Shown here: piece by piece, positions 38,631 through 47,325 of the stretch
How positions within the stretch are numbered: the first letter of the stretch is position 1
How the letters are laid out: every line of letters begins with the position of its first letter
DNA from: Paraburkholderia sp041321145
Lineage (GTDB): Bacteria > Pseudomonadota > Gammaproteobacteria > Burkholderiales > Burkholderiaceae
Length of the DNA: 64,000 bases
Assembly (NCBI RefSeq): GCF_041321145.1
Contig: NZ_JBGGWA010000001.1
Coordinates: forward strand, 620,001 to 684,000
Reading direction: 5' to 3'
Notes under the pieces: generated by a model
Database searches by the model: none
Told to the model about the DNA's origin: nothing
The model's input: the letters and a program-made list of their open reading frames with translations, nothing else
Translations under genes and position numbers: made by a program

Positions 38631-39878
38631 ATGGCTTCCACAAGAACGTCAACTTTGACCACGACCTCCGAAGTCCAGAGCCGCTGGGTGCTGGTCTTTA
38701 TTCTCGGCTACCTTGCGCTGGTGGCGGATGGCGCAGATGTGATGATGTACGGCTTGACGCTCACACGAATCAAGAACGAGTTTGGACTGACCAATGTCCA
38801 ATCGGGCGCGTTGGGCGGTTTGACGCTGGTTGGCATGGCCATGGGCGGGATTCTGGGCGGCTGGGCGAGCGATCGCGTGGGCCGCGTGCGGGTCGTGGCC
38901 TGGGCGCTGGCGCTTTTTTCGATCGGTGCGGGGCTGCTCGGGTTCACTCACAACTTTCTGGAATTCGCGGTCGTGCGGTTTATCAGTTCGTTGGGCATCG
39001 GCTGTATGGTACTCGTCACCACACTCGTTGCCGAATACGTGCCGACGGAACGACGGTCGTTGATTCTTGGAACCTTGCAAACCGGCATTTCGGCGGGCTA
39101 CATCGTCGTCATCGCACTGAGCAACTGGATTTTGCCGCACTACGGCTGGCGCACGCTCTACTACGTGTCGGCGCTGCCTGTGCTGCTGGCGCTGGCGATA
39201 AAATTTGCCGTGTCCGAACCGGCAAGCTGGCAAGCAAGCCGCGCCGCCGCCGCCCGCACGAGCGAACGTGGGCGTCCAGACAATCGTTACTACGTGATCT
39301 TCAGTAATCGGCAATCACGAACGATGTTCATTCTGTGGACCCTGGCTTCCGTTTTCGCGCTTTCCGGGTTTTACGGCCTGAACAACTGGATGCCGACTTA
39401 CCTGGAAAAGGAACTGCATATCAAATTCAGCGCGATGGCGGGGTACATGATCGGCACGTTCGTTGTCGCCTTCATCGGAAAGATCATTGCCGGGTGGGTG
39501 GGCGATCGCTGGAGCCGGCGGGGTGTGTATGTCTTCGGCTGCGTGGGCGCGGCACTCTTTCTGCCCGTGATCATCTTCTTGCATACGCGCGAGAACATTG
39601 TCTATCTCATGCTCGTCTTCGGCTTCCTGTACGGCGTGCCGCTGGGTGTGATCGGCACCTTTATGTCCGAGAGCTTTACGACCGCCATCCGCGGCACAGC
39701 CGTGGGCGGCTCCTACAACTTCGGCCGTTTCTTCTCGGGCGCGGCACCTATCATCATCGGGTACCTCGCCACCCAGTTCTCAATCGGCATCGGCTTTCTT
39801 GTGGTCGGTGGCGTTTTCTTTTTAAGCGGCGTAACCGCGCTGTTCGTTCCTGATCGGCTGTATGACACGCAGCGGTAA
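38631..39878 (+). CDS. MFS transporter, aromatic acid:H+ symporter-like
   Basis: A 415-residue, 12-helix carrier. DGADVMMYGLTLTRIKNEFGL near the first helix, GGWASDRVGRVRVV (motif A) and RFISSLGIGCMVLVTTLVAEYVPTERR resemble the PcaK/MhpT/BenK aromatic-acid importers. The DGAD motif in helix 1 is characteristic of that family. ATG 38631 is 13 bases after the GAF gene stop; a 72-base longer open frame overlaps that gene and is less likely. The substrate is unknown. Confidence 0.88.
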   Translation: MASTRTSTLTTTSEVQSRWVLVFILGYLALVADGADVMMYGLTLTRIKNEFGLTNVQSGALGGLTLVGMAMGGILGGWASDRVGRVRVVAWALALFSIGAGLLGFTHNFLEFAVVRFISSLGIGCMVLVTTLVAEYVPTERRSLILGTLQTGISAGYIVVIALSNWILPHYGWRTLYYVSALPVLLALAIKFAVSEPASWQASRAAAARTSERGRPDNRYYVIFSNRQSRTMFILWTLASVFALSGFYGLNNWMPTYLEKELHIKFSAMAGYMIGTFVVAFIGKIIAGWVGDRWSRRGVYVFGCVGAALFLPVIIFLHTRENIVYLMLVFGFLYGVPLGVIGTFMSESFTTAIRGTAVGGSYNFGRFFSGAAPIIIGYLATQFSIGIGFLVVGGVFFLSGVTALFVPDRLYDTQR

Positions 39879-39907
39879 GCACCGCGCCACGTCAGTCGAA
39901 GATACCG

Positions 39908-40981
39908 TTACATGCTGCCGTTTTCGACGACGCGGCCTTCTGCGCGCCAGCGAAGCATACCGCCGGCAAGGTTGGCAACCCGTTCGAATCCGGCCTGCCG
40001 CAGCACGATCGTGGCTTGTGCCGACCGTCCGCCAGCCCGGCAGACAGTCACGATCGGGCGTTCCTTCGGGAGTTCAGCGGCGCGCCCGGCCAGGTCGCCC
40101 AATGAAATGAGCGTGGCCGAGGGGATGCGCCCCAGCGGTCCGTCGAACTCGCCGGGCTCGCGCACGTCGACGATCTCGACCGCACGCAGGTTTTCCTCGA
40201 GCCACTGGGCATTGATTTCCCAGATACCCGCAAAGCTGCATGTCAGGGGCGCCCAATCGGGCTCCGTCATTTGCGCGGGGTAGCTCGCCGCCAGGCCGCA
40301 TTTCAGGTTCGCAGGCACCGCGACGTCGATCTGCTTGGGATGCGGCAGGTGCAGGTTCGTCATGTATCCGGCGAAATCGTCTTCACACAGTTCACCGCCA
40401 AGGCGGGGATTGAAGCGCCGCTCCTCGCCCACACTGGTGACCGTCAAACCGCGATAGTCGTGGGCCGGGTAAAGCAGGCACGCGGCGGGCAGCGTAAAAA
40501 TGTGGTTATGGACCGCGCGAAACATTGCGTGCGCGTCACCGCCCTGGAAATCCGTGCGGCCAGTACCCCTGATCAACAGACAATCGCCGGTAAACGCCAT
40601 GGTCTCGTTGTCGAGTACGAGTGTGATGCATCCATCGGTATGACCCGGTGTCGCGCGTATCACCAGGTACCTCGCGCCGAACTCGACCCTGTCGCCATGG
40701 CTCAGATAGCGGTCCGCGCCTTCGGCGCCGCTCGCAGCCGATATCGCAATCCGGCTGCCTGTGCGGCGATTCAGCATCCATGCGCCGGTCACGTGATCGG
40801 CGTGGACGTGGGTGTCGATGGTGTAAAGCAAGTGCAGTTCAAGCTCTTCGATCAGGGCAGCATCCCGGCGCACCTGTTCGAAAACCGGATCGACCAGCAC
40901 AGCCTCTCGTGTTGTGCTATCGGCGAGAAGATACGTGTAGGTTGACGATTGCTGATCGAATAGCTGCCGGAAGATCAACAC
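39908..40981 (-). CDS. Persulfide dioxygenase-rhodanese fusion (ETHE1-like)
   Basis: This 357-residue fusion has an N-terminal metallo-beta-lactamase fold dioxygenase (HVHADH with H58, H60, D62, H63; ATPGHTDGC; FTGDCLL; LLYPAHDYRG) and a C-terminal rhodanese domain with active-site C314 in VCRAGGRSA. ETHE1-type enzymes oxidise glutathione persulfide to sulfite, and the rhodanese transfers sulfur to or from thiosulfate. A fusion of this kind is known from B. phytofirmans. GTG 40981 is the likely start with GGAG six bases upstream; the family begins IFRQLF. The next leftward gene upstream encodes a peroxiredoxin. Confidence 0.93.
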   Translation of the reverse strand: MLIFRQLFDQQSSTYTYLLADSTTREAVLVDPVFEQVRRDAALIEELELHLLYTIDTHVHADHVTGAWMLNRRTGSRIAISAASGAEGADRYLSHGDRVEFGARYLVIRATPGHTDGCITLVLDNETMAFTGDCLLIRGTGRTDFQGGDAHAMFRAVHNHIFTLPAACLLYPAHDYRGLTVTSVGEERRFNPRLGGELCEDDFAGYMTNLHLPHPKQIDVAVPANLKCGLAASYPAQMTEPDWAPLTCSFAGIWEINAQWLEENLRAVEIVDVREPGEFDGPLGRIPSATLISLGDLAGRAAELPKERPIVTVCRAGGRSAQATIVLRQAGFERVANLAGGMLRWRAEGRVVENGSM

Positions 40982-41168
40982 GATTCGCTCCGCGGCCCGC
41001 TTTTGCGAGCACTTAGGGATGGCGGCCCATGGGGCGTCGCCGAACTGTCCTGCAGTCAGGCGAATTGGGCGCAGCCTGTTCAGAGGGCCGGGCGCATGAA
41101 TGCACCCGGACTCGCACCGGCGCCGGACTTCCACTGTCCGGCGCTCGCAGCTCCTATCAATGAGCGCT

Positions 41169-41825
41169 TTACTTCGGTTGCGCAACGTACCGCAGGTAAG
41201 GCTTCACGGTTTTGAAACCCTGCGGATATTTTTGCATCGCGGCATCGTTGGAAACGGATGTTGGAATGATCACGTCTTCACCCGGCTTCCAGTTCACCGG
41301 GGTCGCCACCGAGTGCTTCGCGTTGAGTTGCAGCGCATCGAGCAGCCGCATTACTTCGTCGAAATTGCGGCCTGCACTCATCGGATAGACGAGCATGGCT
41401 TTGACCTTCTTGTCCGGCCCGATGAGAAACACCGAGCGTACGGTCGCGTTGTCCACCGCGGTGCGCGGGCCGCCGCCGCTCGCCTCGGGATGAATCATGT
41501 CGTAGAGCTTCGCGACCGTCAGGTCCGGGTCGCCGATCAACGGATAGTCGACCTCGTGGCCCTGCGTCTGGGCGATATCCTTGACCCATTCCTTGTGGTC
41601 ACTGACGGGATCGATACTGAGTCCGATAATTTTCGTGTTGCGCTTATCGAATTCGGGCTTGAGGCCCGCCATGTATCCGAGTTCCGTGGTGCAAACGGGC
41701 GTGAAATCCTTTGGGTGCGAAAACAGGATCGCCCAATGGTCGCCGATCCATTCGTGAAAACGGATCGTTCCTTCGGTGGTTTCGGCAGTGAAATCGGGAG
41801 CGTCTTCTCCTAGTCGAATTGACAT
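41169..41825 (-). CDS. 1-Cys peroxiredoxin (Prx6 type)
   Basis: A 218-residue thiol peroxidase with the peroxidatic C45 in FTPVCTTELG and no other cysteine, which makes it a 1-Cys enzyme of the Prx6/AhpC-like group. The C-terminal extension (NWKPGEDVIIPTSVSND; PYLRYV) is typical. It reduces H2O2 and organic peroxides. ATG 41825 follows GGAG at good spacing. It lies upstream of the persulfide dioxygenase gene on the same strand with 187 bases between; both handle reactive sulfur or oxygen species. Confidence 0.93.
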   Translation of the reverse strand: MSIRLGEDAPDFTAETTEGTIRFHEWIGDHWAILFSHPKDFTPVCTTELGYMAGLKPEFDKRNTKIIGLSIDPVSDHKEWVKDIAQTQGHEVDYPLIGDPDLTVAKLYDMIHPEASGGGPRTAVDNATVRSVFLIGPDKKVKAMLVYPMSAGRNFDEVMRLLDALQLNAKHSVATPVNWKPGEDVIIPTSVSNDAAMQKYPQGFKTVKPYLRYVAQPK

Positions 41826-42326
41826 CATCAGTCTCCATGGGGTGGGTGCACCAGGGTACCAGTGCCGCGGCCGGAGCGACATCTCCCGGGGCCGGCTGGG
41901 TATTCAGTGTCGAGCGGTCTGACTCGAGATCACCCTCCAGCCGGTTGCACCGTATCGCGCTGGAGGACGCATCTGCGTGCGCAGCAGATTCAGAGGCTCG
42001 CCCAAATAGCCGTGATGCGGGACAGACATCGGGACGCGCTGCGGGTCGCACATATAGCGTAGAACAAAAACGACTTTCGCCATAGGCAGACTGTAGGGTG
42101 AATCCGCCGTTGCGGCGACACGTTCGCCCGGACGCCCAAGCAACAGGACGTGGACTTTGGATTCGGCCTGGACCTGGATTGCCACCTTGATGCTGGCCGT
42201 TCGCTGCGCTGCAACATCAGAAAGCAGGCATGGGGGAGTGCGCACCCCCCTGCTCGCATGCTTGCGTCTGATGTTATCTGCCGGTGCGCGCAGGACCGAT
42301 GACGGATCAGGCACTTCGCCAGTCGT
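41826..42326. other. Intergenic region with long hairpin
   Basis: These 501 bases contain open frames on both strands, but none has a recognisable protein, a good start or typical codon use. The main feature is the extended inverted repeat at 42213-42275. The promoter of the peroxiredoxin gene must lie in the left part. Confidence 0.5.
42213..42275. repeat. Extended inverted repeat (hairpin)
   Basis: Outer arms AACATCAGA (42213-42221) and TCTGATGTT (42267-42275) are perfect complements. Inside, AGCAGG and GGGGG pair with CCCCC and CCTGCT across a small loop, leaving CAT as a bulge. The whole could form a hairpin of more than 20 base pairs. It sits between the convergent or tandem ends of leftward genes, away from any coding frame. 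It may be a transcript end, a REP-like element or part of a small RNA. Confidence 0.6.
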
Positions 42327-42737
42327 TCATATCTGTTCCAACGCAGGGTACAGTTCGGCATTTTCTTTCTGGATGCGCTCATGGAGCGCCTTGAACACGA
42401 CGTTCGCATCGTATTTGAAACCGTCGGCGTCATCCGCGATTTGCCTGGCTGACAACCATTTCCCGGCGAACTTCATATAAGCGGCGGCCAGACCGTCCAT
42501 TTCGGACTGGTACCTGTTTCCCAATGCCAGATGCAGAGGGTCTCTGGATTTTCGAAGCGCCGGATACAGCACTGTATCTTCGACCGATAAATGAAGCTTG
42601 ATGATGCCGCTCATCGAGATGATTTTCCTCGCGATCTGCTCGGCGTGTTCTGCGACACCGGACTTGACCAGGTTGCGCAACTCGGCCACGGCTTCCATGA
42701 TCTCAATGTGCTGATGCTTAAACTTGTCGATGTTCAT
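42327..42737 (-). CDS. Hemerythrin HHE domain protein
   Basis: A 136-residue four-helix-bundle protein. The iron-ligand pattern of hemerythrins is visible as HQHIEIMEAV at the start, IIKLHLSVEDTVLYPAL in the middle and KALHERIQKENAELYPAL at the end. Such proteins bind a di-iron centre and O2 or NO and often protect against oxidative or nitrosative stress. ATG 42737 has GAGGAG-AAAGGC upstream. It is on the same strand as the peroxiredoxin and persulfide dioxygenase genes, but 500 bases away. Confidence 0.88.
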   Translation of the reverse strand: MNIDKFKHQHIEIMEAVAELRNLVKSGVAEHAEQIARKIISMSGIIKLHLSVEDTVLYPALRKSRDPLHLALGNRYQSEMDGLAAAYMKFAGKWLSARQIADDADGFKYDANVVFKALHERIQKENAELYPALEQI

Positions 42738-43102
42738 GCCTTTCTCCTCGAACAACGCAATAGGGGGAATACGCGTTTTGGTACCGTGCTTACCATGTTC
42801 GATCTGGAGTCGAAGATGGCACAACGACATCGTGTTTAGGGACCACTCGTTTCAGACGCAGTAAGAAGCAGCGTGTTTGATATTGGATGCCGCGAACGTC
42901 GCAGCGCGCGTCGGTTGATCGATGTGCTCATCTCCCACGATTTGATGTGGCAATCGTATTACGGCAGCTTTGCCGGAAAACTTTAGATGGGGTGCGCGTC
43001 GGTTGCATCCCGAGTGGGCGCGCAATGGCTCGTAACGCCGGGTCAGATCGACGCGCGCATCGCAACGCGGCTCGATCGTCGATCGCGCAGCGGCGTCGAA
43101 AA
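42738..43102. other. Intergenic region
   Basis: I see no gene, clear repeat or terminator in these 365 bases between the hemerythrin-like gene and the LysR gene, both leftward. The right part flanks the LysR stop; the left part presumably holds the hemerythrin promoter. Confidence 0.4.
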
Positions 43103-44026
43103 TCAGCTGGCAGATGGAGTCGCTCGTGGGTCCAGAATATTGACACTGAAGTCGCAGTGTTCCTCAGCCAGTTGCGCGACCTGATTGCACAGTGAATAGA
43201 TGTGTTCCCCTCGATGAAGCGCAACGTACTGGATCGGGGGAAGAGCGGGCCGGGTTCTGATAATTTTCAGCGCGCCCGCCGAAATCATGTAGTTCAGGCA
43301 GGATTTCGGCAAGTGACTTACTCCCATTCCCGCGACCGTTAAGCCGACCTGAGCGACAAGATTATTGACAGTCAGTACTTTGGTGAGGCTCACATGATTC
43401 TCGGAGAGAAACCGCGCATAGGTAAGTCCCGCTCCCGACAGATTGCCTTGTAGAAGCAGCGGAAATTGAGCAATCTCTGCAAGCGGAATAGTGTTCTTTC
43501 CCGCATACCGCGACGGCGAGTACATCCATGCGTGCTCGGCCTTTCCGACCGGTACGCTGACAAACCGCTCGTTGGAAAACGCCTCGGGCACGATGATCAG
43601 ATCAACGGTATCGGCCGCGAGGCGTTCCCTTAGCGTGACGCTCAGATCCACTTCCGCCTCGACGATCACCTTAGGATACGCGTCGCGGATAGCCGATATC
43701 AGGCGTGGCAACCAGGTTAGCGCGGTCAGTTCGGTGACACCGATACGGATGCGCCGCACGAGGACCTCGTTCGCACTCACGCGCTCGACGATCTCGTCGC
43801 GTCTCCCCAGCAACTCCTTCGCATACTCGAACAGCTCGTTTCCCTTTTCGGTAATCCGCGCGGTACGCGACGTTCTGTCGAACACCGCGAAATCAAACGT
43901 CGACTCGAGTTCGTGGATGCGCTTCGAAATCGCCGACTGGCTCGAATTCAGTTTGCCGGCAGCGGCCTCGAACGAGCCTAGCTGAACGATCCAGTACAGC
44001 GCTTCCATTTGCTTGAAAGTGAACAT
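43103..44026 (-). CDS. LysR-family transcriptional regulator
   Basis: A 307-residue regulator with the LysR winged helix at residues about 1-60 (FKQMEALYWIVQLGSFEAAAGKLNSSQSAISKRIHELE) and a periplasmic-binding-type effector domain after residue 90. It lies 71 bases downstream of the class V aminotransferase gene on the same strand. A T-N11-A palindrome typical of LysR targets lies in front of that gene and the divergent ABC operon, so it probably controls both. Confidence 0.93.
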   Translation of the reverse strand: MFTFKQMEALYWIVQLGSFEAAAGKLNSSQSAISKRIHELESTFDFAVFDRTSRTARITEKGNELFEYAKELLGRRDEIVERVSANEVLVRRIRIGVTELTALTWLPRLISAIRDAYPKVIVEAEVDLSVTLRERLAADTVDLIIVPEAFSNERFVSVPVGKAEHAWMYSPSRYAGKNTIPLAEIAQFPLLLQGNLSGAGLTYARFLSENHVSLTKVLTVNNLVAQVGLTVAGMGVSHLPKSCLNYMISAGALKIIRTRPALPPIQYVALHRGEHIYSLCNQVAQLAEEHCDFSVNILDPRATPSAS

Positions 44027-44097
44027 ACCGGTCCAATGTATGCGTTCAGAAGATGCTATCGCTCACGGTAACATAACTTTCCGCTTGGTTCGCGCTG

Positions 44098-45402
44098 TCA
44101 AACTTGCGTCGCACCGGTCCTTAAAGCGGCGCTTTCTGCGATATCCGCCGTGACGCGAAGGAAAGTGTCGATATCGTCCGGCGAGTTGCAGTGCAACGGC
44201 GAGATACGGATGGCACCCTTCAGCCCGAATGATTCGAGCATCCGTCTGGAATACAGGCTGGTCGAAACGCGTTCGTAGACGATGACGCCGCGCCGTTCAT
44301 ATTCTCTTACCGCGTCTACTTCGGCAATGTCGTCGAATGCCACTGCGAGAATCAGATCGCGTCGGGTAAGGTCCTCATGATCGACCAGTACACTCACGCG
44401 CGCAAGCCTGCGAAGTCCACGCAGCGTTCCGGTTCCATTGAGTAGTCTCGACAGCAGCGCGCGCTCATGAAGTCCGATCGCCCGCATGCCTGCGACATAT
44501 CGCGTTCGGCGATCGGACGACGATTCGAACTGGTCGCCGATCCAGCATACGTAATCGACAATCTCACTGACGACCGCGAATTGCGCGGGGGCCGCGCTAC
44601 CCAGGTCCCAGAAGTCCGCGGGTTTTGCCGCGAGCTTGTGATGGGGAAGCGTGGCCGCGCGAGGCGAAAGCCACGAAATCCCCGAACCCCTGCATCCAAA
44701 GAATTTATACGGTGCGAAGCTGATGCCGTCGACGGGTGTCTTCTGCAAGTCGATCACGCCATGCGGAGCGTGCTGTACCGCATCGACGACGATGTACAGA
44801 TCCGGCTTGATGGCGCGTGCTTCCCGCACGATCCGTTCGAGATCAAGCTTGGCGCCAGTGATATTGGAAGCGTAGATGACGCTTAGCAGACAAGTGTCTG
44901 CATCGATCAGGCGGATGATGTCTGCGACGTCGACTCCGCCTGTCACCGGGTTGCTCTTCGCCACACGTAGTTCCTTGCCCAGTTTTCCGGCATAGAGACT
45001 CATCGCATCGAATGAACACGGATGTTCCAGCACAGTCGTGACGAGGTTGTTCCCGGGGACGGCGCCCGCTATTGTCCCGACCATCTGAAAGATGGCACCC
45101 GAAGCGGTCAGCGACGCGTAAACCGTTCCTTCCGACGCATTGAAAATCAGCCGGGCGTCTTCGACTCCACGCTGTTCGATCTCCTGCAATTCGCACGCAA
45201 TTTCATGCACTCGCTCGGGGTTATCTGGCGTCGAGTCGACCTCCGCGAATCGCTCGATCGCTTTCTTCAAACGGAACGAACCGCCGGCATTGTCGAAGTA
45301 GAGCCGTTTGCGGCCGGTGAAGTCTGAATCAACATGGTGAAACTTCTCCTTGACGACGCGCAGCAGTGCATCGTCGAAGAGTTGGCCGTCGGCGTTCTCC
45401 AT
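44098..45402 (-). CDS. Class V aminotransferase-fold PLP enzyme
   Basis: A 434-residue PLP enzyme of the cysteine-desulfurase/isopenicillin-epimerase superfamily. The PLP lysine is K233 in FAPYKFFGCRGSG, and D207 in VVDAVQ would pair with the cofactor ring nitrogen. The N-terminal segment KRLYFDNAGGSFRLKKAIE and LIFNASEGTVYASL fit the family. The position of a desulfurase catalytic cysteine loop is not evident, so a lyase, epimerase or transaminase role is as likely. It is divergent from an amino-acid ABC operon and just upstream of its probable LysR regulator. The substrate is unknown. Confidence 0.85.
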   Translation of the reverse strand: MENADGQLFDDALLRVVKEKFHHVDSDFTGRKRLYFDNAGGSFRLKKAIERFAEVDSTPDNPERVHEIACELQEIEQRGVEDARLIFNASEGTVYASLTASGAIFQMVGTIAGAVPGNNLVTTVLEHPCSFDAMSLYAGKLGKELRVAKSNPVTGGVDVADIIRLIDADTCLLSVIYASNITGAKLDLERIVREARAIKPDLYIVVDAVQHAPHGVIDLQKTPVDGISFAPYKFFGCRGSGISWLSPRAATLPHHKLAAKPADFWDLGSAAPAQFAVVSEIVDYVCWIGDQFESSSDRRTRYVAGMRAIGLHERALLSRLLNGTGTLRGLRRLARVSVLVDHEDLTRRDLILAVAFDDIAEVDAVREYERRGVIVYERVSTSLYSRRMLESFGLKGAIRISPLHCNSPDDIDTFLRVTADIAESAALRTGATQV

Positions 45403-45758
45403 TGCTTATCCCTTGAGGTCGGTTATTCGTAAGCCACTCTCACGAATATGCAGCGGACGATAAGCGCTCGACAGTCTGACGAAAAGCGATTTTTTTGAAT
45501 GAATTTCCATCGCTTTTATTCGAGTGTGCAGCGCGTGCTCAAGACGCGGCACGCAGATGAACGGTCGGTTCGTGCAGTCCGCACGCGCATGCTTGCGACC
45601 GCCAACATACATGCAAAAAAGCGATCTCGACACATATAAAAATATCGGTTTCTGACATTTTTTTTGCATGGAACAATGCGTTTCCGGTAGCCAGCCTTCC
45701 CCGAAAACCGCTTGAAGCGCTGCGCCGACCGTATTTATAAAACCTTGGAGATAGTCAG
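45403..45758. other. Divergent promoter region, aminotransferase / ABC operon
   Basis: These 356 bases separate two divergent units. A LysR-type palindrome lies at 45424-45448. The stretch 45630-45665 is A/T-rich (ACACATATAAAAATATCGG) and likely holds the -10/-35 of the rightward operon. An 87-codon open frame on the minus strand here has no recognisable protein. Confidence 0.6.
45424..45448. promoter_or_regulatory. LysR-type operator, TATTCGT-N11-ACGAATA
   Basis: A perfect 7-base inverted repeat with an 11-base spacer fits the T-N11-A rule for LysR-family binding sites. It lies 22-46 bases upstream of the aminotransferase start and about 310 bases upstream of the ABC operon. The LysR gene two genes away is the natural ligand. 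Confidence 0.7.
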
Positions 45759-46586
45759 ATGAATCGTCTCATTGCTTGCATAGGCGCGGCTGTATTCGTT
45801 GTGTCGCTGATCGGGCCGGGCGTCGCGCAGGCCGACCAGCTCGCCGACATCAAGACGCGCGGCACGCTGATGTGCGGCATCGTCAGCAACAACCCCCCGT
45901 TTGGTTTTCAGAACCCCGACACGCGCGAAATCGTCGGATATGACGTCGATTTCTGCAAAGGCGTGGCGAAACAGCTAGGCGTCAAACCGGAGCTGAAAGC
46001 GCTGTCTCTCGAAGCGCGCATTCCGGAGTTGACGCAAGGGCGAGTGGACATTCTCACTGCCACGCTTACGTTCAACCCTCAGCGTGCGCAGCAAATCGCT
46101 TTCTCAAACATTTACTTCGTCAGCAACGAAGTGATAGCGACGTCGGCCGGAAGCGCAAACCACACGGTCAATGATCTGGCTGGAAAACGGATCAGCACCG
46201 TCAAGGGATCGAGTGATATTCCCACGGTGCAGCATGTGCTTCCGACGGCGCAGCTCGTGAGTTACGACGATGCGCCTTCTGCCTTCATGGCGCTGGCCCA
46301 GAAGAAGGTCGACGGCTATGTGATGTCGGAAAGCATCATGCATCGCTTCATCGAACGGCTTGGCCCCAACGCGAACAAGATTGCCATCCTGTCACCACCG
46401 GTTGCGCGCGAGTACTGGGGGCTGGGAATGAAAAAGGACGAGCCAAAACTGGTGGAAGCCGTCAACCATGCGCTCGAAAAAATGGAGTCGTCGGGACAGT
46501 CGCAACAAATCTTCGACAAGTGGCTCGGTGCCGCGTCGTCCTACAAGATGAAACGGGACTTCGTTGACGCACCTATTCCGGGCTGA
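45759..46586 (+). CDS. ABC transporter substrate-binding protein, polar amino-acid type
   Basis: A 275-residue periplasmic protein of the SBP_bac_3 family. The signal peptide (about 1-25, ending VAQA) is followed by the family start LADIKTRGTLMCGIVSNNPPFGF, EIVGYDVDFCKGVAKQLGV and RVDILTATLTFNPQRAQQIAFS, which match glutamate/aspartate/glutamine binding proteins. It is the first gene of a four-gene transporter unit (binding protein, two permeases, ATPase). TTGGAGATAG precedes the ATG. Confidence 0.93.
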   Translation: MNRLIACIGAAVFVVSLIGPGVAQADQLADIKTRGTLMCGIVSNNPPFGFQNPDTREIVGYDVDFCKGVAKQLGVKPELKALSLEARIPELTQGRVDILTATLTFNPQRAQQIAFSNIYFVSNEVIATSAGSANHTVNDLAGKRISTVKGSSDIPTVQHVLPTAQLVSYDDAPSAFMALAQKKVDGYVMSESIMHRFIERLGPNANKIAILSPPVAREYWGLGMKKDEPKLVEAVNHALEKMESSGQSQQIFDKWLGAASSYKMKRDFVDAPIPG

Positions 46587-46623
46587 TCCATCAAGCGGCG
46601 ACTGCCGACGGAAGGAGTAAAGC

Positions 46624-47322
46624 GTGTTCGATCACCTCGATTTCGGCGCAGTGTTCGCTGGGCCTTTCGCACATCTGCTGCTGTGCGCAGCGATCAAAAC
46701 CTTGAAGCTGACAGCCGCGAGCTGGCTGCTTGCCATCGGACTGGGAACGGTCCTGGCCGTCTTGCGCGCTGCGGGAATTTCCGTGGTGACCAAGGGCGTT
46801 GCCGCCTTTGTTTCTTACCACCAGAACGTTCCCTTGCTTGCGCAGATTCTTCTTTGGTATTTCGGGGTGCCGACGCTTCTGCCCGATGCCGCCCAATCCT
46901 GGGTTAACGCGCACGATGGCGAGTTGATCTATGCATCGATTGCCATCGGCCTGTGTATGTCGGCGTTCTTTTCGGAAGACATTCGCAGCGGCCTGCGTTC
47001 GGTTCATCACGGTCAGTACGAGGCATCAAGATCGCTGGGTCTGGGCTTCTTCGCGACGCTGCGTTTTGTGACATTTCCGCAGGCCGTCAGAAGCGCGCTT
47101 CCTGCCTTTATCAATCACACGGTGATGATGTTCAAGGACACGAGTCTTGCGATGGCGATTGGCGCGGCGGAGATGACTTATGTGGTTCGTCAGATCGAGA
47201 ACGAGACGTTCAGGACCTTTGAGGCCTACGCGGTCGCAACGGCGTTCTATCTTGCTGCGTCGCTCGGCTTGATGGGATTGGGCGCCCTGATCGGCAAACG
47301 CATCCAGATGAAGGCGAGATAA
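46624..47322 (+). CDS. ABC transporter permease, amino-acid type
   Basis: A 232-residue inner-membrane permease of the HisM/GltJ group. The EAA loop is EASRSLGLGFFATLRFVTFPQAVRSALP, and SYHQNVPLLAQILLWYFGVP follows the family pattern. GTG 46624 is the start, with AGGAG seven bases upstream. It precedes the second permease by four bases, so the two likely form a heterodimer. Confidence 0.92.
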   Translation: MFDHLDFGAVFAGPFAHLLLCAAIKTLKLTAASWLLAIGLGTVLAVLRAAGISVVTKGVAAFVSYHQNVPLLAQILLWYFGVPTLLPDAAQSWVNAHDGELIYASIAIGLCMSAFFSEDIRSGLRSVHHGQYEASRSLGLGFFATLRFVTFPQAVRSALPAFINHTVMMFKDTSLAMAIGAAEMTYVVRQIENETFRTFEAYAVATAFYLAASLGLMGLGALIGKRIQMKAR

Positions 47323-47325
47323 AAC

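Noticed and set aside
41904..42314. 136-codon minus-strand open frame between peroxiredoxin and hemerythrin genes
   Set aside because: No family features; overlaps other open frames in three phases and includes the long hairpin.
45406..45669. 87-codon minus-strand open frame before the ABC operon
   Set aside because: No recognisable protein, no clear ribosome site, and it covers the LysR-type operator and promoter.
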